Source of the DNA: CAMBDR01 sp046597185
GTDB taxonomy: Bacteria > Pseudomonadota > Gammaproteobacteria > Burkholderiales > Burkholderiaceae_D
Assembly: GCA_046597185.1 (NCBI GenBank)
Contig: JBKJLF010000071.1
Location: 1-17,546 of the forward strand
Length of the DNA stretch: 17,546 nt
Direction of reading: 5' to 3'
A program made the translations under genes and the position numbers. The notes under the pieces are model-generated. The model ran no database searches. It was not told where the DNA came from and worked only from the letters and a program-made list of their open reading frames with translations. Positions 1 to 6,747 of this stretch are shown one piece after another (position 1 is the stretch's first letter; every line of letters starts with the position of its first letter).

Positions 1-2
1 TC

Positions 3-1280
3 ATTGGCACCCAATGGGGCGATGAAGGCAAAGGTAAAGTAGTGGATTGGCTCACCGATCACGCCCAAGGTGTGGTGCGCTTCCAGGGCGGCCATAATGC
101 CGGCCACACCCTGGTGATTGGCGGCCAAAAAACCGCTTTGCAAATAATTCCTTCGGGCATCATGCGTGCGGGCGTGGCCTGCTATATCGGCAATGGCGTG
201 GTGCTCTCGGTGCCCGATTTATTGCGTGAAATCGACAAATTGCAAGCGGTGGGAGTGGAAGTGGCTTCGCGCCTGAAAGTATCGGAAGCCTGCCCGGTGA
301 TTTTGCCGTATCACAGTGCGCTCGATCATGCGCGTGAAGCGGCGCGGGGCGCGGCCAAAATTGGCACTACCGGCAAAGGCATCGGCCCCACTTATGAAGA
401 TAAAGTGGCACGTCGGGCGATTCGGGTGGCCGATTTATTAATCGAAAAACGCCTGGCCGAAAAGCTGCGCGAAAACCTGGATTACCATAATTTCGTGCTG
501 ACCCAGTACTTGAAAGCGCCAGGGATTGATTATCAAGCCACGCTCGATCAAGCGTTGGCCTATGTGCCGCGCCTTCGCCCCATGGTGGCCGACGTATCGA
601 GCGCCCTGTATGCCGCGCATAAAGCGGGTGCCAGCCTGTTGTTTGAAGGTGCGCAAGGCAGTTTATTGGATGTCGATCACGGCACCTATCCGTATGTTAC
701 CTCCAGCAATTGCGTGGCGGGCAATGCGGCGGCAGGCTCGGGTGTTGGCCCGAATATGCTGCACTATGTGTTGGGCATCACCAAAGCGTACACCACGCGG
801 GTTGGCGGTGGCCCGTTCCCGTCGGAACTGCAAACCGAAACCGGTGTCGGCCAGCATTTGTCCAGTGTCGGCCATGAGTTTGGCACCGTTACCGGGCGCG
901 CGCGCCGTTGCGGTTGGTTTGATGCCGCGCTGTTACGCCGTTCGGTGCAAATCAATGGCGTTTCGGGTATGTGTTTAACCAAGCTGGATGTGCTGGATGG
1001 TTTGGATACCCTGCAAATTTGCACCGGCTATCGTCTCAATGGCAACGTGGTCGATATCTTCCCGGTGGGCGCAGAAGACGCTGCCCATTGCGAACCGATT
1101 TACGAAACCATGCCCGGTTGGCATGACACCACGGTCGGTGTCAAAAAACTGGAAAAACTACCCGCAGCGGCACTGGCTTATGTGCGCCGCATTGAAGAAT
1201 TGGTGGGCGTGCCGATTGATATGATTTCGACCGGGCCGGATCGCGAAGAAACCATTGTGTTGCAGCATCCATTTAAATAA
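3..1280 (+). CDS. purA: Adenylosuccinate synthase (5' end cut by the window)
   Basis: PurA joins IMP and aspartate, using GTP, to make adenylosuccinate, the first committed step from IMP to AMP, in the cytoplasm. The reading frame is open from the first bases and begins I-G-T-Q-W-G-D-E-G-K-G-K, the N-terminal GTP/IMP loop of the family, so only about ten residues are missing. Other family landmarks follow in order: GGHNAGHT, TTGKGIGPTYEDK, the SSN and GPNMLHYVLG block, TRVGGGPFP, TGRARRCGWFD and LTKLDVLDGL. The 425 residues seen fit the usual length of about 430. A GTG at 42 is internal, not the start. The gene ends in TAA inside a 13-bp tandem duplication and is followed by a strong terminator. 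Confidence 0.97.
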   Translation: MGTQWGDEGKGKVVDWLTDHAQGVVRFQGGHNAGHTLVIGGQKTALQIIPSGIMRAGVACYIGNGVVLSVPDLLREIDKLQAVGVEVASRLKVSEACPVILPYHSALDHAREAARGAAKIGTTGKGIGPTYEDKVARRAIRVADLLIEKRLAEKLRENLDYHNFVLTQYLKAPGIDYQATLDQALAYVPRLRPMVADVSSALYAAHKAGASLLFEGAQGSLLDVDHGTYPYVTSSNCVAGNAAAGSGVGPNMLHYVLGITKAYTTRVGGGPFPSELQTETGVGQHLSSVGHEFGTVTGRARRCGWFDAALLRRSVQINGVSGMCLTKLDVLDGLDTLQICTGYRLNGNVVDIFPVGAEDAAHCEPIYETMPGWHDTTVGVKKLEKLPAAALAYVRRIEELVGVPIDMISTGPDREETIVLQHPFK

Positions 1281-1295
1281 GCCATTTAAATAAGC
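1270..1295. repeat. 13-bp tandem duplication over the purA stop codon
   Basis: CATTTAAATAAGC occurs twice head to tail (1270-1282 and 1283-1295). The first copy contains the last purA codons and its TAA stop; the second copy is non-coding. Confidence 0.9.
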
Positions 1296-1336
1296 AATAC
1301 AAACAAGCCAAATAAACAATACAAAATCAAGTCTAC

Positions 1337-1375
1337 AAACGAGCGCACCCGATTGGTGCGCTCGTTTCGTTTTTA
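1337..1375 (+). terminator. Intrinsic terminator after purA
   Basis: A perfect 13-bp stem (AAACGAGCGCACC, 1337-1349, with GGTGCGCTCGTTT, 1355-1367) closes a 5-nt loop. It is followed by C-G and a run of T to 1374. It should end purA transcription before the phosphoribosyltransferase gene. Confidence 0.9.
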
Positions 1376-1399
1376 ATCAAATTAGAGAGGTGGTGGATC

Positions 1400-1939
1400 A
1401 TGCTGGCGAACGAAGACGAAAAACATTTATGGGTCAATTGGGAAGAATATCATCGCCTGATCGAGCGATTGGTCTTGATGGTGTATGAATCGGGCTGGCA
1501 TTTTGACCAGGTGTTGTGTCTGGCGCGTGGTGGCGTGCGTCCGGGCGATGTGTTTTCGCGCATTTTTGATGTGCCGCTGGCGATTTTATCGACCAGTTCC
1601 TATCGCGAAGAATTTGGCACCAAGCGCGGCGAAATGGATATCGCCAAATACATCACCATGACCAAGGGCACGCTGGGTGGCCGGGTGTTGCTGGTGGATG
1701 ATTTGGTGGATTCCGGCATCACGCTGGAAAAAGTGCAAAAGCATTTGCAAGACCATTTTCCGGCGGTGACGGAAGTAAAATCGGCGGTGATTTGGTGTAA
1801 AGCCTGTTCGGCGGTGCGGCCTGATTTTTATCTGGAATATCTACCGCATAATCCATGGATACATCAACCATTTGAAGAGTATGATGGTTTGCGGCCGCAT
1901 CAATTAGCGGCATGGATGAAAAAAGGCGAGTCGAAATAG
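1400..1939 (+). CDS. Purine-type phosphoribosyltransferase (hypoxanthine/xanthine-guanine family)
   Basis: A type I phosphoribosyltransferase of 179 residues that should transfer phosphoribose from PRPP to a purine base for salvage. The PRPP-binding signature GRVLLVDDLVDSGITL lies near residues 95-110. An N-terminal L-A-R-G-G-V-R-P-G stretch matches the PRPP loop of bacterial xanthine-guanine enzymes. ATG 1400 is preceded by AGAGAGG (1384-1390) at good spacing. The gene follows purA, and an AMP-synthesis gene beside a purine-salvage gene makes a purine substrate likely. The exact base preference (hypoxanthine, guanine or xanthine) cannot be read from the sequence. The terminator just upstream means it needs its own promoter or read-through. 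The TAG stop lies within a 12-bp tandem repeat. Confidence 0.88.
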   Translation: MLANEDEKHLWVNWEEYHRLIERLVLMVYESGWHFDQVLCLARGGVRPGDVFSRIFDVPLAILSTSSYREEFGTKRGEMDIAKYITMTKGTLGGRVLLVDDLVDSGITLEKVQKHLQDHFPAVTEVKSAVIWCKACSAVRPDFYLEYLPHNPWIHQPFEEYDGLRPHQLAAWMKKGESK

Positions 1940-1961
1940 CGGTTGAAAAAGCGGTTGAAAT
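1938..1961. repeat. 12-bp tandem duplication at the phosphoribosyltransferase stop
   Basis: AGCGGTTGAAAA (1938-1949) is followed directly by AGCGGTTGAAAT (1950-1961), 11 of 12 identical. The first copy includes the last two bases of the TAG stop. Confidence 0.85.
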
Positions 1962-2009
1962 GAACTGTGACACGGCTTGGTGAAACGTGATTTGGCGAAG
2001 GAGTCTGGC

Positions 2010-3470
2010 ATGCAGCAATTACAGGTTGATGTAGCAATTATCGGCGCGGGCACTGCAGGCATGGCGGCCTACCGCGCAGCCCATGCCAGCGGAAAGCGCG
2101 TGGTGTTAATCGAAGGTGGGCCATACGGCACCACTTGCGCGCGCGTGGGTTGCATGCCCAGTAAATTACTGATTGCGGCGGCGGAAGCCGCGCACGCGGT
2201 GCAGGCGGCACCTGGCTTTGGGGTCATGACCGAACCGGCCAGAATTGACGGCGTGGCCGTGCTGGCGAGGGTGCGGCGCGAGCGTGATCGCTTTGTTGGT
2301 TTTGTGTTGGAATCGATTGACGGCTTTGCCGCGCAAGATAGGCTGCGCGGCTGGGCCAAATTCATTGATGCGCATACTTTGCAAATTGACGACCACACCC
2401 TGGTGCGCACGCAGCGGGTGGTGATTGCTACCGGTTCTACCGCAGTGATACCGAACGAATTGCAGGCCGCGCGCGCACGCGTGCAAATTTGTGATGATGT
2501 ATTTGAATGGCAAAACCTGCCGCAACGCGTGGCGGTGGTGGGTACGGGCATCATCGCGCTGGAATTGGGGCAAGCCTTGCATCGCCTCGGTGTGCATGTA
2601 ACGATTTTCGGGCGGCGCGACCGGGTCGCGCATTTAAGCGACCCGGAAGTGTTGGCCACGGCGCGCCAGGTATTGTCGGACGAATTGAACATCCGCTTCA
2701 ATACGAAGCTGCTTGGCAGTGAATTGGTGCAAGTGGATGGCGTGGGCGAGCAGGTACTGCTGCATTCACGCGGGGCCGATGGGGTGGAATACCACGAGCA
2801 TTATGATTACGTGCTGGCGGCGGCGGGGCGCAAACCGAATCTGCAAAACATGGGTTTGGAGCATGTGGGTCTGGTATATGACGCCAAGGGCATTCCCCTG
2901 TTTGACAGCCACACCATGCAATGCAGCAATCCCAATATTTTTATTGCGGGCGATGTCGATGACGAGCGGCCTTTATTGCACGAGGCTGCCGACCAAGGCA
3001 AAATTGCCGGCGAAAATGCCGCCCGTTCCGATAAACCGCATCCGGGTTTGCGTCGCTGCCCAATAGCGGTCGCCTTTTGCGACCCGCAAATTGCCACCGT
3101 GGGCCTGAGTTACCAGCAACTGCAAGCCAAAATTGGGCGGCAGGTGGTGGTGGGTTCGGTGTCTTTCGTTGGCCAAGGTCGCAGCCGCGTGATGTTGCAA
3201 AACAAGGGCTTGCTGCGGGTGTATGCGCGCTGCAGCGATGGCGGCTTTTTGGGCGCGGAAATGTTCGGGCCACGGGCAGAGCATTTGGCGCATTTATTGG
3301 CATGGGCTTGCCAGAGCCATATGACGGTGGCGCAAATGCTGGATATGCCGTTTTATCACCCGGTGATAGAAGAAGGCTTGCGCACGGCCTTGCGTGAGTT
3401 GCAGCATCAGCTTAAGTTGGGTTGTGGTGAGGCGGATGAGGACGAGCACGAGAGTGCGCCCGGGGTGTGA
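2010..3470 (+). CDS. lpd: Dihydrolipoamide dehydrogenase-family flavoprotein
   Basis: A 486-residue pyridine nucleotide-disulfide oxidoreductase, which would pass electrons between a dithiol substrate and NAD(P) through FAD. Visible parts: the FAD-binding GAGTAG (residues 12-17); the redox-active pair C43-A-R-V-G-C48; the NAD-binding GTGIIALELG; a second FAD motif around IFIAGDVDDERPLLHEA; and the C-terminal dimer-face pair H450 and E455 in HPVIEEG. I chose ATG 2010 because AAGGAG (1998-2003) sits six bases upstream; a longer version from 1977 has no such support. No 2-oxoacid dehydrogenase genes lie nearby, so it resembles stand-alone Lpd homologues whose true substrate may differ. The last 20 residues are unusually acidic. 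The stop overlaps the start of the vapB relic by three bases. Confidence 0.88.
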   Translation: MQQLQVDVAIIGAGTAGMAAYRAAHASGKRVVLIEGGPYGTTCARVGCMPSKLLIAAAEAAHAVQAAPGFGVMTEPARIDGVAVLARVRRERDRFVGFVLESIDGFAAQDRLRGWAKFIDAHTLQIDDHTLVRTQRVVIATGSTAVIPNELQAARARVQICDDVFEWQNLPQRVAVVGTGIIALELGQALHRLGVHVTIFGRRDRVAHLSDPEVLATARQVLSDELNIRFNTKLLGSELVQVDGVGEQVLLHSRGADGVEYHEHYDYVLAAAGRKPNLQNMGLEHVGLVYDAKGIPLFDSHTMQCSNPNIFIAGDVDDERPLLHEAADQGKIAGENAARSDKPHPGLRRCPIAVAFCDPQIATVGLSYQQLQAKIGRQVVVGSVSFVGQGRSRVMLQNKGLLRVYARCSDGGFLGAEMFGPRAEHLAHLLAWACQSHMTVAQMLDMPFYHPVIEEGLRTALRELQHQLKLGCGEADEDEHESAPGV

Positions 3471-3723
3471 GATTATCCAACAAAGGCCAAATCTCAATCC
3501 CCAAGGCGATGCGAGATGACCTCCAATTGCCACCCGGCACCGAATTCTTTATTAGCGCAACGCCCACCGGGTTGAGTTTGACGCCGAAACCATTGTTTCC
3601 AAAAACTGAGTTTCCGAAGTACGGGGCGTACTGGCGAAACCGGGGAGGGTTGTGCTTGATGATGATGAAATCAAGGCGAAAATTAAGGCGCGCTTGCGGG
3701 CGCAAGATGAAGCCAGTAAATAG
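3467..3723 (+). pseudogene. Frameshifted AbrB/SpoVT-type antitoxin (VapB relic)
   Basis: The first frame gives RLSNKGQISIPKAMRDDL, followed by L-P-P-G-T-E-F-F, the swapped-hairpin DNA-binding domain of AbrB/MazE/VapB antitoxins. It then loses sense around 3605-3612. Shifting by one base restores a typical VapB tail (GVLAKPGRVVLDDDE, then a Lys/Arg-rich helix ending D-E-A-S-K, stop TAG 3721-3723). That tail normally binds the VapC toxin. The lesion therefore separates the DNA-binding and toxin-binding halves. The GTG at 3467 overlaps the lpd stop and may not be the original start. The partner toxin immediately downstream is also broken. Confidence 0.8.
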
Positions 3724-3734
3724 ACGGTGTCGTC

Positions 3735-3809
3735 ATGATCGCGATTGATACCAATATACTGGCCCGTTATTTGCTCAATGACCCGTTCGCCCAATCTACC
3801 ATTGCGTAA
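3735..3809 (+). pseudogene. VapC PIN-domain toxin stub
   Basis: ATG 3735 opens MIAIDTNILARYLLNDPFAQ, the N-terminus of VapC PIN-domain ribonucleases including the first catalytic aspartate in the IDTN motif. A TAA follows after 24 codons, and no continuation of a PIN domain (about 130 residues expected) is seen in any frame of the next 380 bases. The rest has been deleted or replaced. Its position 11 bases after the VapB relic stop matches vapBC operon order. It cannot encode a working nuclease. Confidence 0.8.
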
Positions 3810-4135
3810 ATTTGATGCCTAAAAAACGCAACGAATGAACCATGCGTTACGGATCAATGATGTTGATTTTTGAATTTTTGACCGACGAAACAAGGCTTGG
3901 AATACTGGAGACAAATGGATGGGCGGCCCTGTATGGCACGTGCAAATTGAGTGCCAGCCACCTATGCGTGTTTGCAAAACAACATATGGTAAAAAATTCC
4001 TGTTTTCTCATTGGTAATTATGGTAATGTCTAGCTTCTTTCACCTCGTTGTTGCAGTGAAAAGTGCCAAGAAGCTCACGCAAGATAATAAAAAAACACCT
4101 ATTGTCTTTTTGTGTTTTTGCCGAGGCGGAGCCAA
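3810..4135. other. Non-coding stretch after the VapBC relic
   Basis: No convincing gene on either strand: the short open frames have no family resemblance and poor start signals. It holds one imperfect hairpin (AGCTTCTTTCAC 4032-4043, 12-nt loop, GTGAAA 4056-4061, six-base bulge, AAGAAGCT 4068-4075) without a T-run. Several GGTAA motifs (around 3988, 4013, 4022) resemble half-sites of the operator at 4161-4179, but are too short to be sure. Confidence 0.5.
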
Positions 4136-4190
4136 TTGACCACTGGTTTTCGCCATTTTTATTTACCAAATTGGTAAATTCTGTTATAGT
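4136..4190 (+). promoter_or_regulatory. Promoter and 19-bp palindromic operator of the toxin-antitoxin operon
   Basis: ATTTACCAA (4161-4169), one central A, then TTGGTAAAT (4171-4179) forms a perfect 9+1+9 palindrome just before the toxin gene, as expected for autoregulation by the Xre-type antitoxin. Two promoters are possible. TTGACC (4136-4141) with TATTTA (4160-4165) and an 18-bp spacer would place the operator over the -10 and start site. TTTACC (4162-4167) with TATAGT (4185-4190) and a 17-bp spacer would start transcription too late to include the ribosome site. The first is easier to reconcile with translation. Confidence 0.65.
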
Positions 4191-4201
4191 TGGAGGTGTT
4201 C

Positions 4202-4531
4202 TTGGAAATCCTATTCGAGAACAAAGCTGTGCGAGAAATCTGTGAGAAGGCGTCTATTGCCAACAAGAAGCTAGGCGCTATTAGCGCACGCAAATTGCGG
4301 AGCAGGCTGGACGAAATAGGGGCAGCAAGCTCGGTGACAGATTTGGTTGCCGGTGCTCCGCATCCTCTTAGTAAGGATAGGCTTGGACAATTCGCCCTTT
4401 CCCTTGCGGGCGGCTGGCGGCTTGTCTTCTCGCCGGGTAACGACCCAACGCCTCGCAAGCCAGATGCGTCTGTTGCATGGGGGCAGGTGACTATTGTTGT
4501 AATTGAATATATCGGTGACTATCATGATTAA
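4202..4531 (+). CDS. RelE/HigB-like toxin of a type II toxin-antitoxin pair
   Basis: A small basic protein of 109 residues. Its layout fits the RelE/ParE/HigB group: an N-terminal strand (MEILFENKAVREICE), a basic helical region with K-K-L-G...A-R-K-L-R-S-R-L-D-E, then strands G-G-W-R-L-V-F-S-P and VTIVVIEYIGDYHD at the end. Such toxins usually cut mRNA at the ribosome; that activity is inferred from the family. TTG 4202 is chosen because GGAGG (4192-4196) lies five bases upstream and family members begin M-E-I; GTG 4196 and TTG 4190 are in frame. The stop overlaps the antitoxin start by eight bases, so translation is probably coupled. The toxin-first order is the HigBA arrangement. Confidence 0.78.
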   Translation: MEILFENKAVREICEKASIANKKLGAISARKLRSRLDEIGAASSVTDLVAGAPHPLSKDRLGQFALSLAGGWRLVFSPGNDPTPRKPDASVAWGQVTIVVIEYIGDYHD

Positions 4532-5633
4532 TCAGCCTAAACCTGACGCAACACCGTTCGCGCCCGATTGGGTTTCGCCCCCGGGCGACACGATTCTAGA
4601 TTTAATCGAAGAACGAGATTGGTCCCAAGTCCAACTGGCCCAGCGGCTCGGCTTTAGCACCAAGCATGTCAATCAATTGATCAAGGGTGCTGTATCCCTT
4701 ACCGAAGATGCAGCAGTGCGCCTGAGCAGCGTTTTGGGTGCTTCGGTAGGCTTTTGGCTCACAAGAGAGGCGCAGTATAGAGAGCGAGTTGCGCTATTGG
4801 GTAGTGTCCAACGGAATAAGCCAATGATTCCATGGCTGGATGAGTTTCCAATAAGGGAAATGATGGCTGCGGGACTGATAGAGAAGCGGCGCATTAATGA
4901 CTTCATAAAACCAACGCTGGTTACTGAGCTTTTGCAGTTTTTTGGGGTGGCGAGTCCTGATGAATGGAACAGGAATTACGGAAACATGGCATTCCAGTTT
5001 CGCCGAAGCCGCCCTGAGCAATCGGATACCAAGGCCATTTCCATTTGGTTGAGGCAGGGTGAGCAGCTAGTCGAGCGTGATGGTGCCGGGCCACGCTTTG
5101 ATGAGTCAAAATTCACGCGTGCGCTAGATGAAATCAGAAAACTGACCGTTTTGCCGCGAATTCAATTTCAACAACGCCTAACGAAAGCGCTGAGTGATAG
5201 CGGCGTGTCATTGGTATTTGTTCCAGTAATGCCTCGCGCTTGCGTGTCAGGTGTGGCAAGGTGGCTGACCCCTCATCGAGCCCTAATTCAGATGTCGCTT
5301 TACGGAAAGCAAAATGACAAATTTTGGTTCACTTTCTTCCATGAGGCGGCGCATATTTTGCTTCACAGCTCAGAAAAGAAGGCCGTCTTTCTTGATGATC
5401 CGAGCAAGAGTGATTCTGGTTCAAAAGAAGAAAATGAAGCAAATGAGTGGGCCAAGAGCTTCCTTATCCCGGTCAAATTTAATCCCAGCCTACGGCTATT
5501 AAAGACCAGGGCGAAAGTCCAAGATTTTGCTCGCCAGATAGGAATACATCCCGGCATTGTAGTTGGGCGGCTCCAGCACGATGGAATTATTCCTGTTAAC
5601 TGGTTAAATGATTTAAAAGAAAGCTATTCATAA
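4524..5633 (+). CDS. Xre-ImmA/IrrE fusion antitoxin (HTH plus M78 metallopeptidase)
   Basis: A 369-residue protein. Residues about 23-77 form a Xre/HigA helix-turn-helix (DTILDLIEERDWSQVQLAQR, then L-G-F-S-T-K-H-V-N-Q-L-I-K-G). The C-terminal half is a COG2856/ImmA-type metalloprotease with the zinc motif HEAAH at 273-277 and the downstream E-N-E-A-N-E-W-A motif near 303-310. The HTH probably binds the 4161-4179 palindrome. The peptidase domain may regulate antitoxin turnover, as ImmA does for its phage repressor; that is inference. ATG 4524 overlaps the toxin stop (ATGATTAA) with GGTGA just upstream. No frameshift or missing key residue is seen, so this pair looks functional, unlike the other two toxin-antitoxin loci here. 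Confidence 0.87.
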   Translation: MINQPKPDATPFAPDWVSPPGDTILDLIEERDWSQVQLAQRLGFSTKHVNQLIKGAVSLTEDAAVRLSSVLGASVGFWLTREAQYRERVALLGSVQRNKPMIPWLDEFPIREMMAAGLIEKRRINDFIKPTLVTELLQFFGVASPDEWNRNYGNMAFQFRRSRPEQSDTKAISIWLRQGEQLVERDGAGPRFDESKFTRALDEIRKLTVLPRIQFQQRLTKALSDSGVSLVFVPVMPRACVSGVARWLTPHRALIQMSLYGKQNDKFWFTFFHEAAHILLHSSEKKAVFLDDPSKSDSGSKEENEANEWAKSFLIPVKFNPSLRLLKTRAKVQDFARQIGIHPGIVVGRLQHDGIIPVNWLNDLKESYS

Positions 5634-5962
5634 AGACTGCCACAGGAAAAAGCGTTTGACGCCACAAGCAAAAAGCAAACTTTTCATGTGTTGAGATTTA
5701 ACGCGCTTTGATTGGTGGATTTTTTTGATGCTTCAATCAATATCGAGCAAAGCAGGTCGGCAGTATGCGGATTGACAATCGATCACTGTTCAGAGTTATT
5801 TGGATGTGCTTATATGTTTAAGTTGGATTGTGGATCAGATGGGGAGAAGAACGCGAGTCAGCTTCGGGTGATTGGGTTGTCCATGCATAGCAGGGCAAGC
5901 TGATCGCAAGTAGAAAAAATCGAAGAAGGATGCCTCAATCAAAACGAATCAGATGATATATA
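5634..5962. other. Non-coding stretch downstream of the toxin-antitoxin operon
   Basis: About 330 bases with no gene I can support. One 63-codon open frame (5712-5903) has no family features or convincing start signal. No clear terminator for the antitoxin gene is visible. Confidence 0.5.
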
Positions 5963-6166
5963 TCAACGGGCAGATTTTTCTGTTCCATTACCAGATTCCT
6001 CAATATCCTTTAGCATGCGTTGGTATTCGATGTCATTTCTGGGGCCGCAAATAGTCACATCATTCACCCCAATTTCCAACAGCTTGGCCTCTGCCGCCAG
6101 GTTTAATTTAAATTGCCGGAGCATTCTTTCTTTGTTTTCTTCCAGTACTTTTAGCGGGTTATTCAT
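5963..6166 (-). CDS. Small hypothetical protein, 67 aa
   Basis: Not recognised. The predicted protein is mostly helical and highly charged (MNNPLKVLEENKERMLRQFK, then L-N-L-A-A-E-A-K-L-L-E-I-G-V-N-D-V), with a C-terminal acidic helix and a polar tail. It has no signal peptide or membrane segment. Coding is supported by TGGAG seven bases before the ATG (minus strand) and by an upstream promoter at 6221-6249. It stands alone on the minus strand between the toxin-antitoxin operon and the decayed metabolic locus. It could be a small cytoplasmic accessory or regulatory protein; no function is assigned. Confidence 0.65.
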   Translation of the reverse strand: MNNPLKVLEENKERMLRQFKLNLAAEAKLLEIGVNDVTICGPRNDIEYQRMLKDIEESGNGTEKSAR

Positions 6167-6220
6167 AGATCAACTCCATTGCCAAATGTGTGGTGGTGAC
6201 TAGTGTATTTCTTTGGGGGG

Positions 6221-6249
6221 AGTGTACCCTTGATTTTGGTATAACTCAA
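6221..6249 (-). promoter_or_regulatory. Sigma-70-type promoter for the 67-aa gene
   Basis: On the minus strand, TTGAGT (6244-6249) and TACACT (6221-6226) are separated by exactly 17 bases, four of six matches each to the consensus. They lie about 55 bases upstream of the ATG. Confidence 0.5.
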
Positions 6250-6301
6250 CCAGCGTTTCGTTTGTAGGTTGGCATATCTAAATATTTTCACAGCCTAACA
6301 G

Positions 6302-6319
6302 GCGGACGTAGGCGTCCGC
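6302..6319. other. Short GC-rich hairpin
   Basis: GCGGACG (6302-6308) pairs with CGTCCGC (6313-6319) around a four-base loop. No T-run follows on either strand, so it is not a standard terminator. Its role is unknown. Confidence 0.5.
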
Positions 6320-6425
6320 TGCTAAAAGCATTATAGGCAAAATTTGTGCGGATTGAGAGGCGTGCCTGGAAAAGTGTGGCATGAGTTGGGCAAAGTTGCA
6401 CTTGTGATCACGGGGCTAAGGTAGA

Positions 6426-6695
6426 ATGCTTCGGTCAGGTGATATTGGTTTTATCAACGAGGGCGAGCGCTTTGTTCTCGCTCGTGCCGGTGATACCATC
6501 CGCTTTAATGGCCGTACTATTTATCCAAATATCATCGCGTCAGCAATCAATGGTTCAGTGCAAGGGCTGCTAAAGGGGAGCACAACGGGCTATTTTGACA
6601 AAGGCTCAAGTAAGCTGGCCGTGGCCCTTGAAATGCAACGCAAGGTCTATTTACATTTAATGTCGGTAACCGCCAAAATCCTTGAATATCTCTAA
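6426..6695 (+). pseudogene. C-terminal fragment of an acyl-AMP ligase-like gene
   Basis: The 89 codons begin L-R-S-G-D-I-G-F and continue LARAGDTIRFNGRTIYPNII. These look like the A7 (RTGD-G) and A8 (GR-x-x-D-x-I-x-x-x-G-x-x-x-YP) motifs of AMP-forming acyl/aryl ligases, most like fatty acyl-AMP ligases. The roughly 450 residues that should precede them are absent: a TAA (6417-6419) lies three codons upstream in frame. The usual C-terminal catalytic lysine region is not recognisable. It is therefore probably the remnant of a deleted gene, although it could be expressed from the ATG after AAGG. It sits 52 bases before another broken metabolic gene. Confidence 0.55.
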
Positions 6696-6747
6696 CGCAT
6701 CCCTGAGCTTTTCCGGCAATCGCAAATTGAGAAAGGTTTAATCCAAC

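Noticed and set aside
2069..2701. Long minus-strand open frame inside lpd
   Set aside because: Antisense shadow of a well-supported gene; its composition follows lpd codon bias and no motif is present.
3842..4245. Two overlapping short open frames of about 60 codons each between the VapBC relic and the toxin gene
   Set aside because: No ribosome site, no family resemblance, and the second overlaps the toxin promoter and start.
5712..5903. 63-codon open frame on the plus strand
   Set aside because: No start signal and no recognisable composition or motif; it looks like chance.
6293..6391. Integron attC-like site: GCCTAAC at 6293-6299 and GTTGGGC at 6385-6391 fit the end-box patterns
   Set aside because: The intervening 85 bases do not form the long imperfect palindrome expected of attC, and no integrase or cassette array is present.
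6404..6411. GTGATCAC palindrome as a regulator site before the ligase fragment
   Set aside because: Eight bases is too short, and no matching promoter spacing was found around it.
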